Source of the DNA: an uncultured bacterium
GTDB lineage: Bacteria; Muiribacteriota; Ozemobacteria; Ozemobacterales; Ozemobacteraceae
Reading direction: 5' to 3'
Assembly: GCA_937949615.1 (NCBI GenBank)
Contig: CALEDQ010000008.1
Coordinates: 248,001-312,000 of the forward strand
Length of the DNA: 64,000 nucleotides
Part shown: piece after piece, positions 25,974-34,452 of the stretch
Layout of the letters: every line of letters begins with the position of its first letter
Numbering within the stretch: position 1 is the first letter of the stretch
Translations under genes and position numbers: made by a program
Notes under the pieces: model-generated
The model's database searches: none
The model's input: the letters and a program-made list of their open reading frames with translations, nothing else
Told to the model about the DNA's origin: nothing

Positions 25974-26749
25974 GCGGCGGCAGGTTCTGCCTGTTGCCTT
26001 CCGGCCAGATAGTAGCCACCGCCAAGCACAAGAGCGCCGCCGAGCAGATTGCCCAGGCCAACCACACCCAGATTATAAAAATACCCGGCCATGGTGACTT
26101 CAGGGCCCGGAGCCGCCAGCAGACCAATGGTCAGCACCGTCATATTGGCGATACTATGCTCAAAACCGCTGGTGATAAAAGCAAACAGACACCACCAGAT
26201 CATGATCAGCTTCGCCGTTTCTTCTTTGAGTTTCAGGCTGCAGAGAACCGCCAGACAGACGAGAACATTACACAGAAACCCCTGAAAAAACAGATTCATA
26301 AAGGGCGCCGACATTTTAGCCGCCGAAACGGTTCCGGCAAAAGCCCCGGTCGAACCGGCAGCACGGCCGCCCAGATAAAACAATACCGAAACGAGAAGGG
26401 CGCCAGCCCAGTTGCCGAACCACGACCAGACCCAGATACGCAGACTGTCGCTCCAGGGCACTTTACCGTCGAGACTGGCCGCGGTCATGATCATGTTATT
26501 GCCGGTAAACAATTCTGAACCAGCCATGATTACCAGGCTAAGGGCAATACCGAAACTGACACCCATCAGGGTTTTCGTCAGCGGATCAGTGCCCATCTGC
26601 CCGCCAATGGTAAGAATCAGAATGATACCGAGTCCGACATAGAGACCTGCCAGCATCGAAACGATAAAATATCTGAGTCGGCTGCCGTTGAGCAGCTGAA
26701 CTTTGGCTAGGGCCATTGCTACCATCTTCTGAAGGGTTTCCTGGTACAT
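25970..26749 (-). CDS. Formate/nitrite-transporter family channel, probable hydrosulfide channel
   Basis: This gene encodes 259 residues with six helices. FNT signatures are GSELFTGNNM, FQGFLCNVLVCLA and TSGFEHSIANM, the last carrying the pore histidine. In Clostridioides difficile an FNT paralogue next to asrABC is a hydrosulfide (HS-) channel, and the same arrangement here supports sulfide export. The family also includes formate and nitrite channels, so specificity rests on context. AAGGAG precedes the ATG, and an A-rich gap of 41 bases separates it from asrC. Confidence 0.88.
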   Translation of the reverse strand: MYQETLQKMVAMALAKVQLLNGSRLRYFIVSMLAGLYVGLGIILILTIGGQMGTDPLTKTLMGVSFGIALSLVIMAGSELFTGNNMIMTAASLDGKVPWSDSLRIWVWSWFGNWAGALLVSVLFYLGGRAAGSTGAFAGTVSAAKMSAPFMNLFFQGFLCNVLVCLAVLCSLKLKEETAKLIMIWWCLFAFITSGFEHSIANMTVLTIGLLAAPGPEVTMAGYFYNLGVVGLGNLLGGALVLGGGYYLAGRQQAEPAAA

Positions 26750-26790
26750 GCGACTCCTTATTATTTTTTATTTTTTTTTACGATCCGGTT

Positions 26791-27795
26791 CTATTTTGGC
26801 GTTTTCAGATTTGCGTCGTTGAGCGTGTTGTAGCCCGGCCACTGAATCGTCTTTGCCATGCGGGCTTCCGGGTTCAGAACCACGCCCTGCAGCACCTCAT
26901 CGCGAAAAACGTTGAAACCGGTTCGATCAACGATGTAGCCGATGTGTTCCTTCGGCAGGCAGCGCAGAATGTAGCGGTCGACATAGGCCATGGTATTGGC
27001 GATGACCTTCGTCACCACTTCTTCGTTTACCCGGTCGAGAAACGGCATCGCCAGACGCGGGTTCTTCTTGCCGGTGCGTCCCATGACCAGCAGCCGGTAA
27101 TATTTGCCGGGTTTGCGGGTCCAGGCTGAGATCGGGCATGCGAGCACACACTCGCCGCAGCCGATACAGCGCCGCTCATCGCGCACCACTTTGCTGCCGT
27201 TCATGTCGAGAGCACCGGTAACCTTGCGCTGGCATGCTTTCACACATGCTTCGCAGCCAATGCACTGGTCATAATCGTATTCCGGAATACAGATGGCGAT
27301 AATGCCGAAATCCTGCATGTGCGCCTTGATACAGTCATTCGGGCAGCCGGTAATTGCAATCTTGGTATGAAAATCGTGCGGGTAGACAACCGCTTCGATG
27401 CGCTGCGCCAGCCCCGTCGTATCGGTGTTGGCAAACGGACAGGTGCGGTTGCCGATGCAGGCCGAAATGTTGCGCATGCCGGCGGCCGGGTACCCTGCTG
27501 CCGGATTGTCGATCTTAACTCCATGTTCGAGTTCGAGCTCTTCGATCAGAGGCCTGAGAGCCGCGTTAACTTCGGCCATTTTCGCGAACGGGATATTCGG
27601 AATCTCAAAGCCCTGGCGGGTCGTGATATGCAGATTGCCATCACCGAACTGCTCGGCGATTTTTGCAATCCGGGCAATCTGTGAGGCATTGAGATGCCCA
27701 CCCGGCACCCTGATTCTGATCGCCGTATAATTGCGGCGCTTGGTTATTCTGAAGGCGTTTTTGGTAACGGTTTTTCTGTTCAGATCGAGTGACAT
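26791..27795 (-). CDS. asrC: Anaerobic sulfite reductase subunit C
   Basis: This gene encodes 334 residues, close to the 337 of Salmonella AsrC. It has the siroheme/[4Fe-4S] nitrite-sulfite reductase fold. The cluster and siroheme cysteines lie in CIGNRTCPFA and ITGCPNDCIKA, with two inserted ferredoxin motifs, CIGCEACVKAC and CIGCGECVLAC. It is the catalytic subunit reducing sulfite to sulfide. GAGAGG precedes the ATG, ten bases after asrB. The order asrA-asrB-asrC is conserved. Confidence 0.93.
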   Translation of the reverse strand: MSLDLNRKTVTKNAFRITKRRNYTAIRIRVPGGHLNASQIARIAKIAEQFGDGNLHITTRQGFEIPNIPFAKMAEVNAALRPLIEELELEHGVKIDNPAAGYPAAGMRNISACIGNRTCPFANTDTTGLAQRIEAVVYPHDFHTKIAITGCPNDCIKAHMQDFGIIAICIPEYDYDQCIGCEACVKACQRKVTGALDMNGSKVVRDERRCIGCGECVLACPISAWTRKPGKYYRLLVMGRTGKKNPRLAMPFLDRVNEEVVTKVIANTMAYVDRYILRCLPKEHIGYIVDRTGFNVFRDEVLQGVVLNPEARMAKTIQWPGYNTLNDANLKTPK

Positions 27796-27805
27796 GGTTT
27801 ACCTC

Positions 27806-28600
27806 TCAGTCGATAAGTGTCGAAGCGTGCGACAGATTCATTACCGGACCATCGACGCAGATGTAGGTCGAATCGATCTTGCAATGCCCGCATTTACCAA
27901 GTCCGCATGACATCAGGCGCTCGAACGAAACCCAGACATTGTCGACCGGTACACCCAGCAGTCTGAATTCGGCAGTCGCAAACTTCATCATCACCGGTGG
28001 CCCGACAACGATAACCTGATAGTCATCAGGAAGGTCGAGCTTCAACCGGCGAATATGCTCGGTTACCAGGCCGGTATCACCGTTCCAGCCTTCCTGGGGC
28101 TTGTCGATCGTCAGGGTCATATCGCATTTCTGCTTCCAGGACTGAATATCTTCGGTAAACAATATGCTTTCTTTAGATTTGAAGCCGGTAATCAGCTTCA
28201 ACGATTTAACCGGCAGCGTGCCGGCAACGATCTGGCTGACCAGCGGCCGCACCGGTGCCGCGCCCGAGCCACCTGCAACGATGATCAGGTTACTGTTAGC
28301 GAGCTTTTCGACCGGAAACCCATGCCCGTAAGGCCCGCGAATAAACAAATTCTCGCCGACCCTGAGGCTCTGAATCGCCCCGGTCAGACGCCCGACCGCG
28401 CGAATTGTGAACTGCAGCCAGTTTTTGCCATAATTGCTGATTGAGATCGGTGCTTCACCAATCTTCGGCAGCGATATCTGAAAAAACTGCCCGGGCACCA
28501 TGTCGAGACTCGCATCGACCGTCATTGTGAATTCAACGTCGCTTTCACTGACGATCTTCGTAATTTTCACCGGAAAAGGCTGATATGGATTTCCGCTCAT
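27806..28600 (-). CDS. asrB: Anaerobic sulfite reductase subunit B
   Basis: I choose ATG 28600 (264 residues, MSGNPYQPF), which overlaps the asrA stop by four bases (ATGA); an upstream in-frame start at 28702 lies inside asrA. The protein has a flavin-reductase/ferredoxin-NADP-reductase fold, with RGPYGHGFP for FAD and VAGGSGAAPVRPL for nucleotide. It ends in a [2Fe-2S] site, CGLGKCGHC plus ICVDGPV. It takes electrons from NADH and passes them to AsrA and AsrC. Length matches the family (about 270). Confidence 0.92.
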   Translation of the reverse strand: MSGNPYQPFPVKITKIVSESDVEFTMTVDASLDMVPGQFFQISLPKIGEAPISISNYGKNWLQFTIRAVGRLTGAIQSLRVGENLFIRGPYGHGFPVEKLANSNLIIVAGGSGAAPVRPLVSQIVAGTLPVKSLKLITGFKSKESILFTEDIQSWKQKCDMTLTIDKPQEGWNGDTGLVTEHIRRLKLDLPDDYQVIVVGPPVMMKFATAEFRLLGVPVDNVWVSFERLMSCGLGKCGHCKIDSTYICVDGPVMNLSHASTLID

Positions 28601-29622
28601 TTGTCGCTGCCCCCTTTGAGAGTTCGGCTGAGCTTGTTGATGCAACTCGAAAACGAGATATATTCGGGGCAGACGTCGTCGCAGCGACCGCAGCCGACGC
28701 ACATGTCGAACCCGAAGCGCTTTCTGAAATCATAAATCTTGTGAAAAGCCTTGAAACGCATGCGTTCGCCCTTGTTCTTGCGAAACGAATGCCCGCCGGC
28801 CATGTCAGAGAAACCATCGAGGTGGCAGCCATCCCAGACGCGCCGCCGTTCACCACACTGCCGGCTGTCGGCATAAAAAAGATCGACGGTGCTGAAGCAG
28901 CTGCAGGTCACGCACGAGGTGTTGCAGCGCCCGCAGGCAATACAGCGGCTGTCGTATTCTTCCCACATCTTGTGGTTGAACATTTCGGCCGGCATTGTCT
29001 CGACGGTCGGCAACTCGACCTGTTTGTCATTCTCGCTGACAAACTCCGGGGAAAAGCTGCCGGCGCGGCCCTTCTGCCCGAACAGACCTTCGTAGCGCTG
29101 ATCTTTAATCTGCGCCGCGACCCGGTCGCCGGCAAAGCGCAGCGCCACTTCGTAATTGTCGGTAGTATTCGATTTCATACTGACACAGAAGCAGTTTTCG
29201 AATGATTCACGACATTCGATCATAAAGAAATGCAGACGCTGGCGCCGCCGCTGGTAATATGGGTCAGCCTGCCCGCCATTTTCGAGAAACATTTTGTCGA
29301 GACGGGCAATGCCGTTGATGTCGCATGGCCGCAGCAATACGATGATTTCGCCATTCTCTTTAAGCTGCGGCTGGCTGAATTCGTGATCGTTAAAATGAAA
29401 AATCGTTTCATCAGCCGGGAAAACCAGCGATTTTGGCGACAAGCTGCTCTTTTCGGCCAGTTCAAGCTCGTCTAACGAGGCCAGCGGCGCATATCTGACC
29501 AGGTCGGTATCAGAGAAACGCCCGCGGCCAACGAATCTCTTCGGACCATAAATCTGATAAGTCTTCTGCAGTTCGGCAAAAACGGCGGCAAATTCTTCGC
29601 GCGAATAATCGTATGCTGACAT
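28597..29622 (-). CDS. asrA: Anaerobic sulfite reductase subunit A
   Basis: This gene encodes 341 residues (family about 345). It is the electron-carrying ferredoxin subunit. Two [4Fe-4S] motifs appear in the C-terminal third, CIACGRCNTSC plus CFSTVDLFY and CVGCGRCDDVCPEY. AAGGGAG precedes the ATG. It follows the rubrerythrin-like gene after 11 bases and is translationally coupled to asrB. Confidence 0.92.
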   Translation of the reverse strand: MSAYDYSREEFAAVFAELQKTYQIYGPKRFVGRGRFSDTDLVRYAPLASLDELELAEKSSLSPKSLVFPADETIFHFNDHEFSQPQLKENGEIIVLLRPCDINGIARLDKMFLENGGQADPYYQRRRQRLHFFMIECRESFENCFCVSMKSNTTDNYEVALRFAGDRVAAQIKDQRYEGLFGQKGRAGSFSPEFVSENDKQVELPTVETMPAEMFNHKMWEEYDSRCIACGRCNTSCVTCSCFSTVDLFYADSRQCGERRRVWDGCHLDGFSDMAGGHSFRKNKGERMRFKAFHKIYDFRKRFGFDMCVGCGRCDDVCPEYISFSSCINKLSRTLKGGSDK

Positions 29623-29633
29623 CTGCTGCTCCC

Positions 29634-30119
29634 TTAACGGTTTCTGGCGCGCCAGGCGGCCATAGCATCGCTGAGTGCTCTGAAATGGCCTACTTCTTCA
29701 CCGATCAGGCGGTCAAGATCAGGAACCGCTTTTTCACTGAGAAGACTGTATTTGACCGATGTGTAGAAAAATACCGAATTTTTCTCGATCAGCATCGCTT
29801 TTTCAAGTATTTCCGGGTAGGTGTCGCCATCTTCGATCTGGCATTCAGTCGAAATGATGCGGTCTGAGGTCAAGGCCTGCAGATAGGCATCTGACTCTTC
29901 ATCAGACTCTGGCTGCCTTTCATCAGAGCTCTTTTCGAATTCGGCAAGAATATCGCTGAAATGCTTCGCATGCCCTGCTTCCATTTCGGCCAGCTGCGTC
30001 AACAAATGCATTTCGCTGCCCGATGCCAGTTTGGCAGCATCAGCATAGAACCTGGCGCCGCGCATTTCGAGCTTGACTGCCGCCATCAACACATCAAAGG
30101 TATTAAGTTTAATCTGCAT
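29634..30119 (-). CDS. Ferritin-like/rubrerythrin-type diiron protein
   Basis: I choose ATG 30119 (161 residues), which has a G-rich ribosome site (GGGGGAG) just upstream; longer in-frame starts run through the promoter. Four-helix-bundle diiron motifs are visible: KLEMRGARFY, EMEAGHAKHF (ExxH), LIEKNSVFFY and GEEVGHF (ExxH). No rubredoxin domain follows. Such proteins reduce peroxide or store iron in anaerobes. It is the first gene of the operon with asrABC, which suggests protection of the iron-sulfur and siroheme enzyme. Confidence 0.85.
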   Translation of the reverse strand: MQIKLNTFDVLMAAVKLEMRGARFYADAAKLASGSEMHLLTQLAEMEAGHAKHFSDILAEFEKSSDERQPESDEESDAYLQALTSDRIISTECQIEDGDTYPEILEKAMLIEKNSVFFYTSVKYSLLSEKAVPDLDRLIGEEVGHFRALSDAMAAWRARNR

Positions 30120-30149
30120 TCTCTCCCCCCCGTTGTGAATCTCTTCACT

Positions 30150-30178
30150 ATTATGACACTCTTTTAGTAGTCTTTCAA
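30150..30178 (-). promoter_or_regulatory. Sigma-70-type promoter of the rubrerythrin-asr operon
   Basis: On the minus strand TTGAAA (30173-30178) and CATAAT (30150-30155) are separated by exactly 17 bases, about 30 bases upstream of ATG 30119. It is one of the best promoters in the window. Confidence 0.7.
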
Positions 30179-30246
30179 GAATTAAATTAAAAAAACTATT
30201 TTTGCAGAGTTGCAGTATAATTTGCATATTCAGAAGGAGAAACTCC

Positions 30247-31224
30247 ATGAAAAAACTTGCAGTAATGTTTCTAATAGCGTTTTTGGGCACCTGCTTTTCT
30301 CTTCTGGCGGCCACCCCGTTCACAGAAGACGCTGTAAAACCAGATGATTCAACCAATGTCGCCACCGGCGACAAAAACACAAAAGTTGATGACAAATTTC
30401 CGGTTGCCGGTACAATCGAAGCCGGCAGTCGCCTGCGCCTGCGCTCATGGCCATGGGGCGTCGTTCTTGGCCTCTTCGAACCCGGCAGTTCGGTAACCGT
30501 CACCGGCGTTTCGGGCGAATTTTACCAGGTCGAAATCAATGGGCAGAAGGGCTATATGCACAAGAACTACATCTCGATCCCCGGTGCCCCTGCCTCCCAG
30601 GAAGAACCATACTACCCGGGCGACACCCGCAATGGCGGGCACCTGTCAATGACAGAAGGCAAAACTGCTTCTGAAGAAGGTGAAAAGAATAAATCCAGCT
30701 CCAGTTCAAGCAGTTCTTCGAGCTCGAGCTCAGCCAATGACACTGGCGCCATCTCGACCTACAAGGGCGGCAAGCTTTCACCCGAAGAATTCTCAAGAAT
30801 CTTCGGCCCGGTCGCCCGCGAAAATATGCGCAGAACCGGCGTGCCCGCTTCCGTAACCCTGGCTCAGGCAGCCCTCGAAACCGGCTGGGGCTCTTCGAGC
30901 ATCGGCGACGCGAAAAACATGTTCGGCATCAAGGGTACCGGCCCTGCTGGCTCGATCAGAGTTTCGACCCAGGAATTCGTTAACGGCAGCATGATCACCA
31001 TTCAGGACAATTTCCGCAAATATCACAGCTGGCAGGAATCATTCGACGACCACGCCAAGCTGCTGCAGAACTCACGCTATGGCTACGCGCTGCAGTACAA
31101 GAACAACCCCGACCGCTATGCCCAGGAAATCCACAAAGCCGGCTACGCAACCGACCCGAACTACGCTTCAAAACTGATCAGCATCATGAAAGCCAACAAC
31201 TTCTACCAGTGGGACGTTAAATAA
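30247..31224 (+). CDS. Secreted SH3-domain glucosaminidase (GH73, FlgJ-like)
   Basis: I choose ATG 30247 (325 residues), which has GGAG upstream. After the signal peptide (1-22) come an SH3-type domain (about 52-110: RLRLRSWPWGVVLG, GEFYQVEINGQKGYMHKNYI in the same domain), a linker with 13 consecutive serines, and a GH73 beta-N-acetylglucosaminidase domain (about 180-325). QAALETGWGSS carries the probable catalytic Glu211. It cleaves peptidoglycan glycan strands outside the inner membrane. The serine run uses mixed codons, so it is not a simple DNA repeat. A second gene follows 12 bases later. Confidence 0.9.
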   Translation: MKKLAVMFLIAFLGTCFSLLAATPFTEDAVKPDDSTNVATGDKNTKVDDKFPVAGTIEAGSRLRLRSWPWGVVLGLFEPGSSVTVTGVSGEFYQVEINGQKGYMHKNYISIPGAPASQEEPYYPGDTRNGGHLSMTEGKTASEEGEKNKSSSSSSSSSSSSSANDTGAISTYKGGKLSPEEFSRIFGPVARENMRRTGVPASVTLAQAALETGWGSSSIGDAKNMFGIKGTGPAGSIRVSTQEFVNGSMITIQDNFRKYHSWQESFDDHAKLLQNSRYGYALQYKNNPDRYAQEIHKAGYATDPNYASKLISIMKANNFYQWDVK

Positions 31225-31236
31225 CGAGGTAAATCA

Positions 31237-31956
31237 ATGAAACGCATACTTCTCTCTTCTCTGTTCGCAGCAGCTCTGATGTATACCATACCGGTGTTTG
31301 CCGACCTTGAAGTGCCTGGCGAAGCCAACCCGGTTCTTTCTGAAAACTCGATCGTTCTCAACAAAGCCAAATTCAGCGTGATCAAGCGCATCGACCAGGG
31401 AACCGTCACCCTGAAAGTGCTCGGCGTCGACGGCAAAGAAATGTGGGCCTCGCTGCCCCTCGGCGAACAGGAAAAACTGTTCATCATCGACGGCGCTGCC
31501 AGCCCGCTCACTGTCAAAGACCTGACCGGTGACGGCGTGCCAGAAATCATCACTGCGGCCATGACCGGCCCCGAAACCAGCGCTCTCTACGTATTCAAAT
31601 ACGATGCCGCAGGCAAAAAGTTCGTCGGCATGAATTTTAAATACGAAAAAGAACAGCTGAGCCGTGATTTCATGGTTTCAGACATGTATCAGAAAAATGG
31701 CGAAGATATCGTCTTCATGCCCGAAAACCAGGTTCGCGCCCTCGGCAAAATCTTCAATGAAGACGCAGGCCCGACCGCCGGCTTCTACTTCTTCAAGCTG
31801 ACCGGCGACGAATTCGTCTGCTCCGAAATCATCCCGGTTCCGACCGATGCCCCGGCCGACGCGCAATCTGAAGACGCTGGCGCTGGCGCTACCGCCTCCG
31901 CCACGACCGAAACCCCGGCACCGGCCGCCACTGACGCGCCAGCAGCCGGTAACTGA
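31237..31956 (+). CDS. Secreted protein with FG-GAP-like motif
   Basis: This gene encodes 239 residues. A signal peptide (1-21) precedes a domain with one FG-GAP/VCBS-like unit, VKDLTGDGVPEIITAAM. The tail (about 205-239) is Ala/Thr/Pro-rich and disordered. FG-GAP units usually form propellers binding calcium, but only one is clear here. The gene is co-transcribed with the GH73 gene (GAGG site, 12-base gap) and followed by a strong terminator, suggesting a cell-envelope role. I do not recognise the family. Confidence 0.75.
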   Translation: MKRILLSSLFAAALMYTIPVFADLEVPGEANPVLSENSIVLNKAKFSVIKRIDQGTVTLKVLGVDGKEMWASLPLGEQEKLFIIDGAASPLTVKDLTGDGVPEIITAAMTGPETSALYVFKYDAAGKKFVGMNFKYEKEQLSRDFMVSDMYQKNGEDIVFMPENQVRALGKIFNEDAGPTAGFYFFKLTGDEFVCSEIIPVPTDAPADAQSEDAGAGATASATTETPAPAATDAPAAGN

Positions 31957-32024
31957 TAAAAAGCGGCCCGCCTTTAAATAAAGACCGGGCAAACCGCGGA
32001 TTATAGACCTGTTGTAAAAGTAAA

Positions 32025-32070
32025 ATAAAAGCCCCCGACCGGGTCGAACCGGCCGGGGGCTTTCTTTTAT
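32025..32070 (+). terminator. Bidirectional terminator
   Basis: AGCCCCCG-A-CCGG pairs with CCGG-C-CGGGGGCT around a six-base loop (stem 32031-32062) with A-rich and T-rich flanks. It serves the plus-strand secreted-protein pair and the convergent minus-strand gene. Confidence 0.85.
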
Positions 32071-32087
32071 TGCGTTCGCTTCAGGAT

Positions 32088-32738
32088 TTATTCAGGAATC
32101 GCTACAACAATGCCGTTCTGTTCGACGATTTTAAAACCGGCAACAGTTTCGGCTGAGTATTTGCCGTTTTCGCCGCTGACTTTAACGGCCCAGCGATAGC
32201 GGTGATCTTTTTTCAGGTAGCCTTCATCGAAACCGATATGGCCATTGATGGTGGCAACTCTTTCCCAGATGGTTTTCTGTTCGGTGAGGTCGAAAAGAGT
32301 GACGGCGGCATAGCGGCTGTCGGTTTTCCAGGTGAAAATCGGCTTCAGAGTGGCGCCGACTTCAGCAAGGGCAAGAGCGGTCGGAGCTTCTGGCTTCTGA
32401 GCAGAAGGCACGTCAGCGATCTTCAGTTCAACTTTGAGGTTGCCGGCCATCGGCACTTCGGGGTGTTTCGGCAGTCTGACCTTAACGTAATAGAAGGTCG
32501 GAGTCAGCATTTCGCTTTCGATAACCAGTTTGCCCATACGCAGATCGAGGTTGCGGGCGACAAAAATCTTGCCCTGCATGGCGGCGGTTTCCGGCAGGTC
32601 AATGCGGTGTTCCCAGCTCTGGGCAACTTCACCAACCTTCAGCTGGTGAAAAAAGTTCTGCTCGATGGTCTGAGCCTGAGCTGCAAAAGCAACCAGAGAC
32701 ATGAAAAGAACCGCGATCAACAAATTAATTTTTCGCAT
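32088..32738 (-). CDS. Secreted protein of unknown function
   Basis: I choose ATG 32738 (216 residues) because GAGGGGG precedes it and the signal peptide begins there (MRKINLLIAVLFM, cleavage near AQA). The mature protein looks all-beta, with a C-terminal segment (ALAEVGATLKPIFTWKT, GHIGFDEGYLKKDHRYRWAVK) that resembles a fibronectin-type or ligand-binding sandwich. No family is recognised. It is probably periplasmic or surface-exposed. Confidence 0.7.
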   Translation of the reverse strand: MRKINLLIAVLFMSLVAFAAQAQTIEQNFFHQLKVGEVAQSWEHRIDLPETAAMQGKIFVARNLDLRMGKLVIESEMLTPTFYYVKVRLPKHPEVPMAGNLKVELKIADVPSAQKPEAPTALALAEVGATLKPIFTWKTDSRYAAVTLFDLTEQKTIWERVATINGHIGFDEGYLKKDHRYRWAVKVSGENGKYSAETVAGFKIVEQNGIVVAIPE

Positions 32739-32870
32739 TGAAAGCCCCCTCTTGTATAAAAAACTACCATGTAAGTTTACGTCTGCCCGCTGCACCCCAG
32801 AAAGGTATTTTTAATGCATATCTCCGGCAATGGTAAGTGCCGGGCAACAAAAATTCAGCTCCCGGCAAAG

Positions 32871-32889
32871 GTTACATTTTTTATGTAAC
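32871..32889. repeat. Short inverted repeat in a gene gap
   Basis: GTTACAT and ATGTAAC form a perfect 7-bp inverted repeat around five bases. It lies between the nucleobase permease gene end and the next minus-strand gene. It could be a weak operator or an RNA hairpin; no T-tract follows it, so it is not a standard terminator. Confidence 0.3.
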
Positions 32890-32894
32890 GCCGT

Positions 32895-34325
32895 CTATTC
32901 GATCTCGGGGCGCATGCTGACGTCAGCGGGTTTTTCCTGAAGATATTCGGAGGGGCTGCCAGGCAGAGCAAAGTTGAGAATTATTGCTGTCAGGCCACCA
33001 GAAATGATGCCAGAGCTCAGCATGCCATGCAAAGACTGCGGCAGAGCTTTTATCAGTGCCGGTTCAAAGCTTACGCCCAGGCCGGCAGCCATCGACACTG
33101 CCAGAATCAGCGTGCCGCGCCGGTCAATATGCTGCGTGGCGATGATTCTGATACCCGATGCAGCAACGGTGCCGAACATGAGAAAAGTAGCACCGCCAAG
33201 AACCGGTGCCGGCATCAGAGTGGCCAGTCCTGAAAAATAAGGAATCAGGCCAAGAATCGTAAGAAAGCCGGCGACAAAATAACCGACATAGCGGCTGGCA
33301 ACCCCGGTCAGCTGAATAATGCCGTTGTTCTGGCTGAAAGTCGTATTCGGAAAAGTATTGAACACCGATGCCAGCAGCGAATTGAAGCCGTCAGCAAAAA
33401 CTCCGCCGGTAACCCGCTCAAAATAAACATCGCCTTCGAGCGGTTCACCAGAAACAAGAGATGTTGCCGTAATATCACCGATGGTTTCGACCAGAGTCAC
33501 CAGATACAGCAGTGCAATGCCGAGAAAAACCGAAATATCAAAATTGAAGCCATATTTAAAAGGAACCGGAATCATTACCCAGCTGGAAACCGGCATGGCA
33601 CCAAAGTTGACACCGCCCCCGAGGGCAGCGATGGCATAGCCGAAAACCAGGCCGACAAAAATCGAACTCATGCGAATCCAGCGGTTGTTAAGGCTGTTGA
33701 AAATCAGAATCGTCACGATGACAATTACAGCAAGCAACAGATTGTTCTGCACCACCGAAGCCGGAACATTACCGTTCAGAAAGCCGTCGATGACTGGCTG
33801 ACCACCGGCACAACTCTTTACTGCCGAGCTGATCAGGGTCATACCGATAAGTGTCACGACAATACCACAAACCAGAGGCGTGATAAGAAGGCGCAGGGGT
33901 TTGATAAACCGGCTGCAGATCATTTCAATGAATGAGCCAACGAAACACAACCCAAACAGCAGCGGCAACGCCGACTCTGGCGAATTGCCGGCACCGATAT
34001 GGCTTTTCCCGGCGGCGATGAGAACGCCGATAAATGCGAAGCTTGTACCTTGAATGCTCAGCAGGCCTGAGCCGACAAAACCGATTTTTTTGACCTGAAT
34101 GAAGGTCGCAACCCCTGAAACCAGCAGCGACATGCTGACAATGTAACTGGTGTCAGCAGCATTAATACCAAGCACGCTGCAGATAATCAGTGCCGGCGTC
34201 ATTATCGACACGACAATCGCCATCAGATGCTGCAGAGCGGCAAAAATGGCCTCCCCGAGCGGCGGTCTGTCGTGCAGACCATAAATAAGACTTGCCTTGA
34301 TCGCTTCACGGTTCTGACTGCTCAT
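32895..34325 (-). CDS. Nucleobase:cation symporter-2 (uracil/xanthine permease) family
   Basis: This gene encodes 476 residues with about 14 helices. NCS2 signatures include GFVGSGLLSIQGTSF in the first repeat and ETIGDITATSLVSG, which carries the substrate-binding acid. GVASRYVGYFVAG is also typical. It is an inner-membrane importer for xanthine, uric acid or uracil; the motif details resemble the xanthine/urate branch, but I would not assign a substrate. AGGAAAAA precedes the ATG. It stands alone between unrelated genes. Confidence 0.9.
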   Translation of the reverse strand: MSSQNREAIKASLIYGLHDRPPLGEAIFAALQHLMAIVVSIMTPALIICSVLGINAADTSYIVSMSLLVSGVATFIQVKKIGFVGSGLLSIQGTSFAFIGVLIAAGKSHIGAGNSPESALPLLFGLCFVGSFIEMICSRFIKPLRLLITPLVCGIVVTLIGMTLISSAVKSCAGGQPVIDGFLNGNVPASVVQNNLLLAVIVIVTILIFNSLNNRWIRMSSIFVGLVFGYAIAALGGGVNFGAMPVSSWVMIPVPFKYGFNFDISVFLGIALLYLVTLVETIGDITATSLVSGEPLEGDVYFERVTGGVFADGFNSLLASVFNTFPNTTFSQNNGIIQLTGVASRYVGYFVAGFLTILGLIPYFSGLATLMPAPVLGGATFLMFGTVAASGIRIIATQHIDRRGTLILAVSMAAGLGVSFEPALIKALPQSLHGMLSSGIISGGLTAIILNFALPGSPSEYLQEKPADVSMRPEIE

Positions 34326-34452
34326 GTTTTTTCCTGTTTATTTTGGATTCTCTCAAGCAACGAAAGATTTTACCATGCCCCAAGGCGCCGGCCGCAGAAA
34401 TCTTCCAGATTGTGCCATGATTCTTATCATGTTTCTGGCATCGGGGCGACCG

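Noticed and set aside
29634..30503. Longer upstream start for the rubrerythrin-like protein
   Set aside because: It would run through the promoter and into the divergent gene; the ATG at 30119 has a strong ribosome site.
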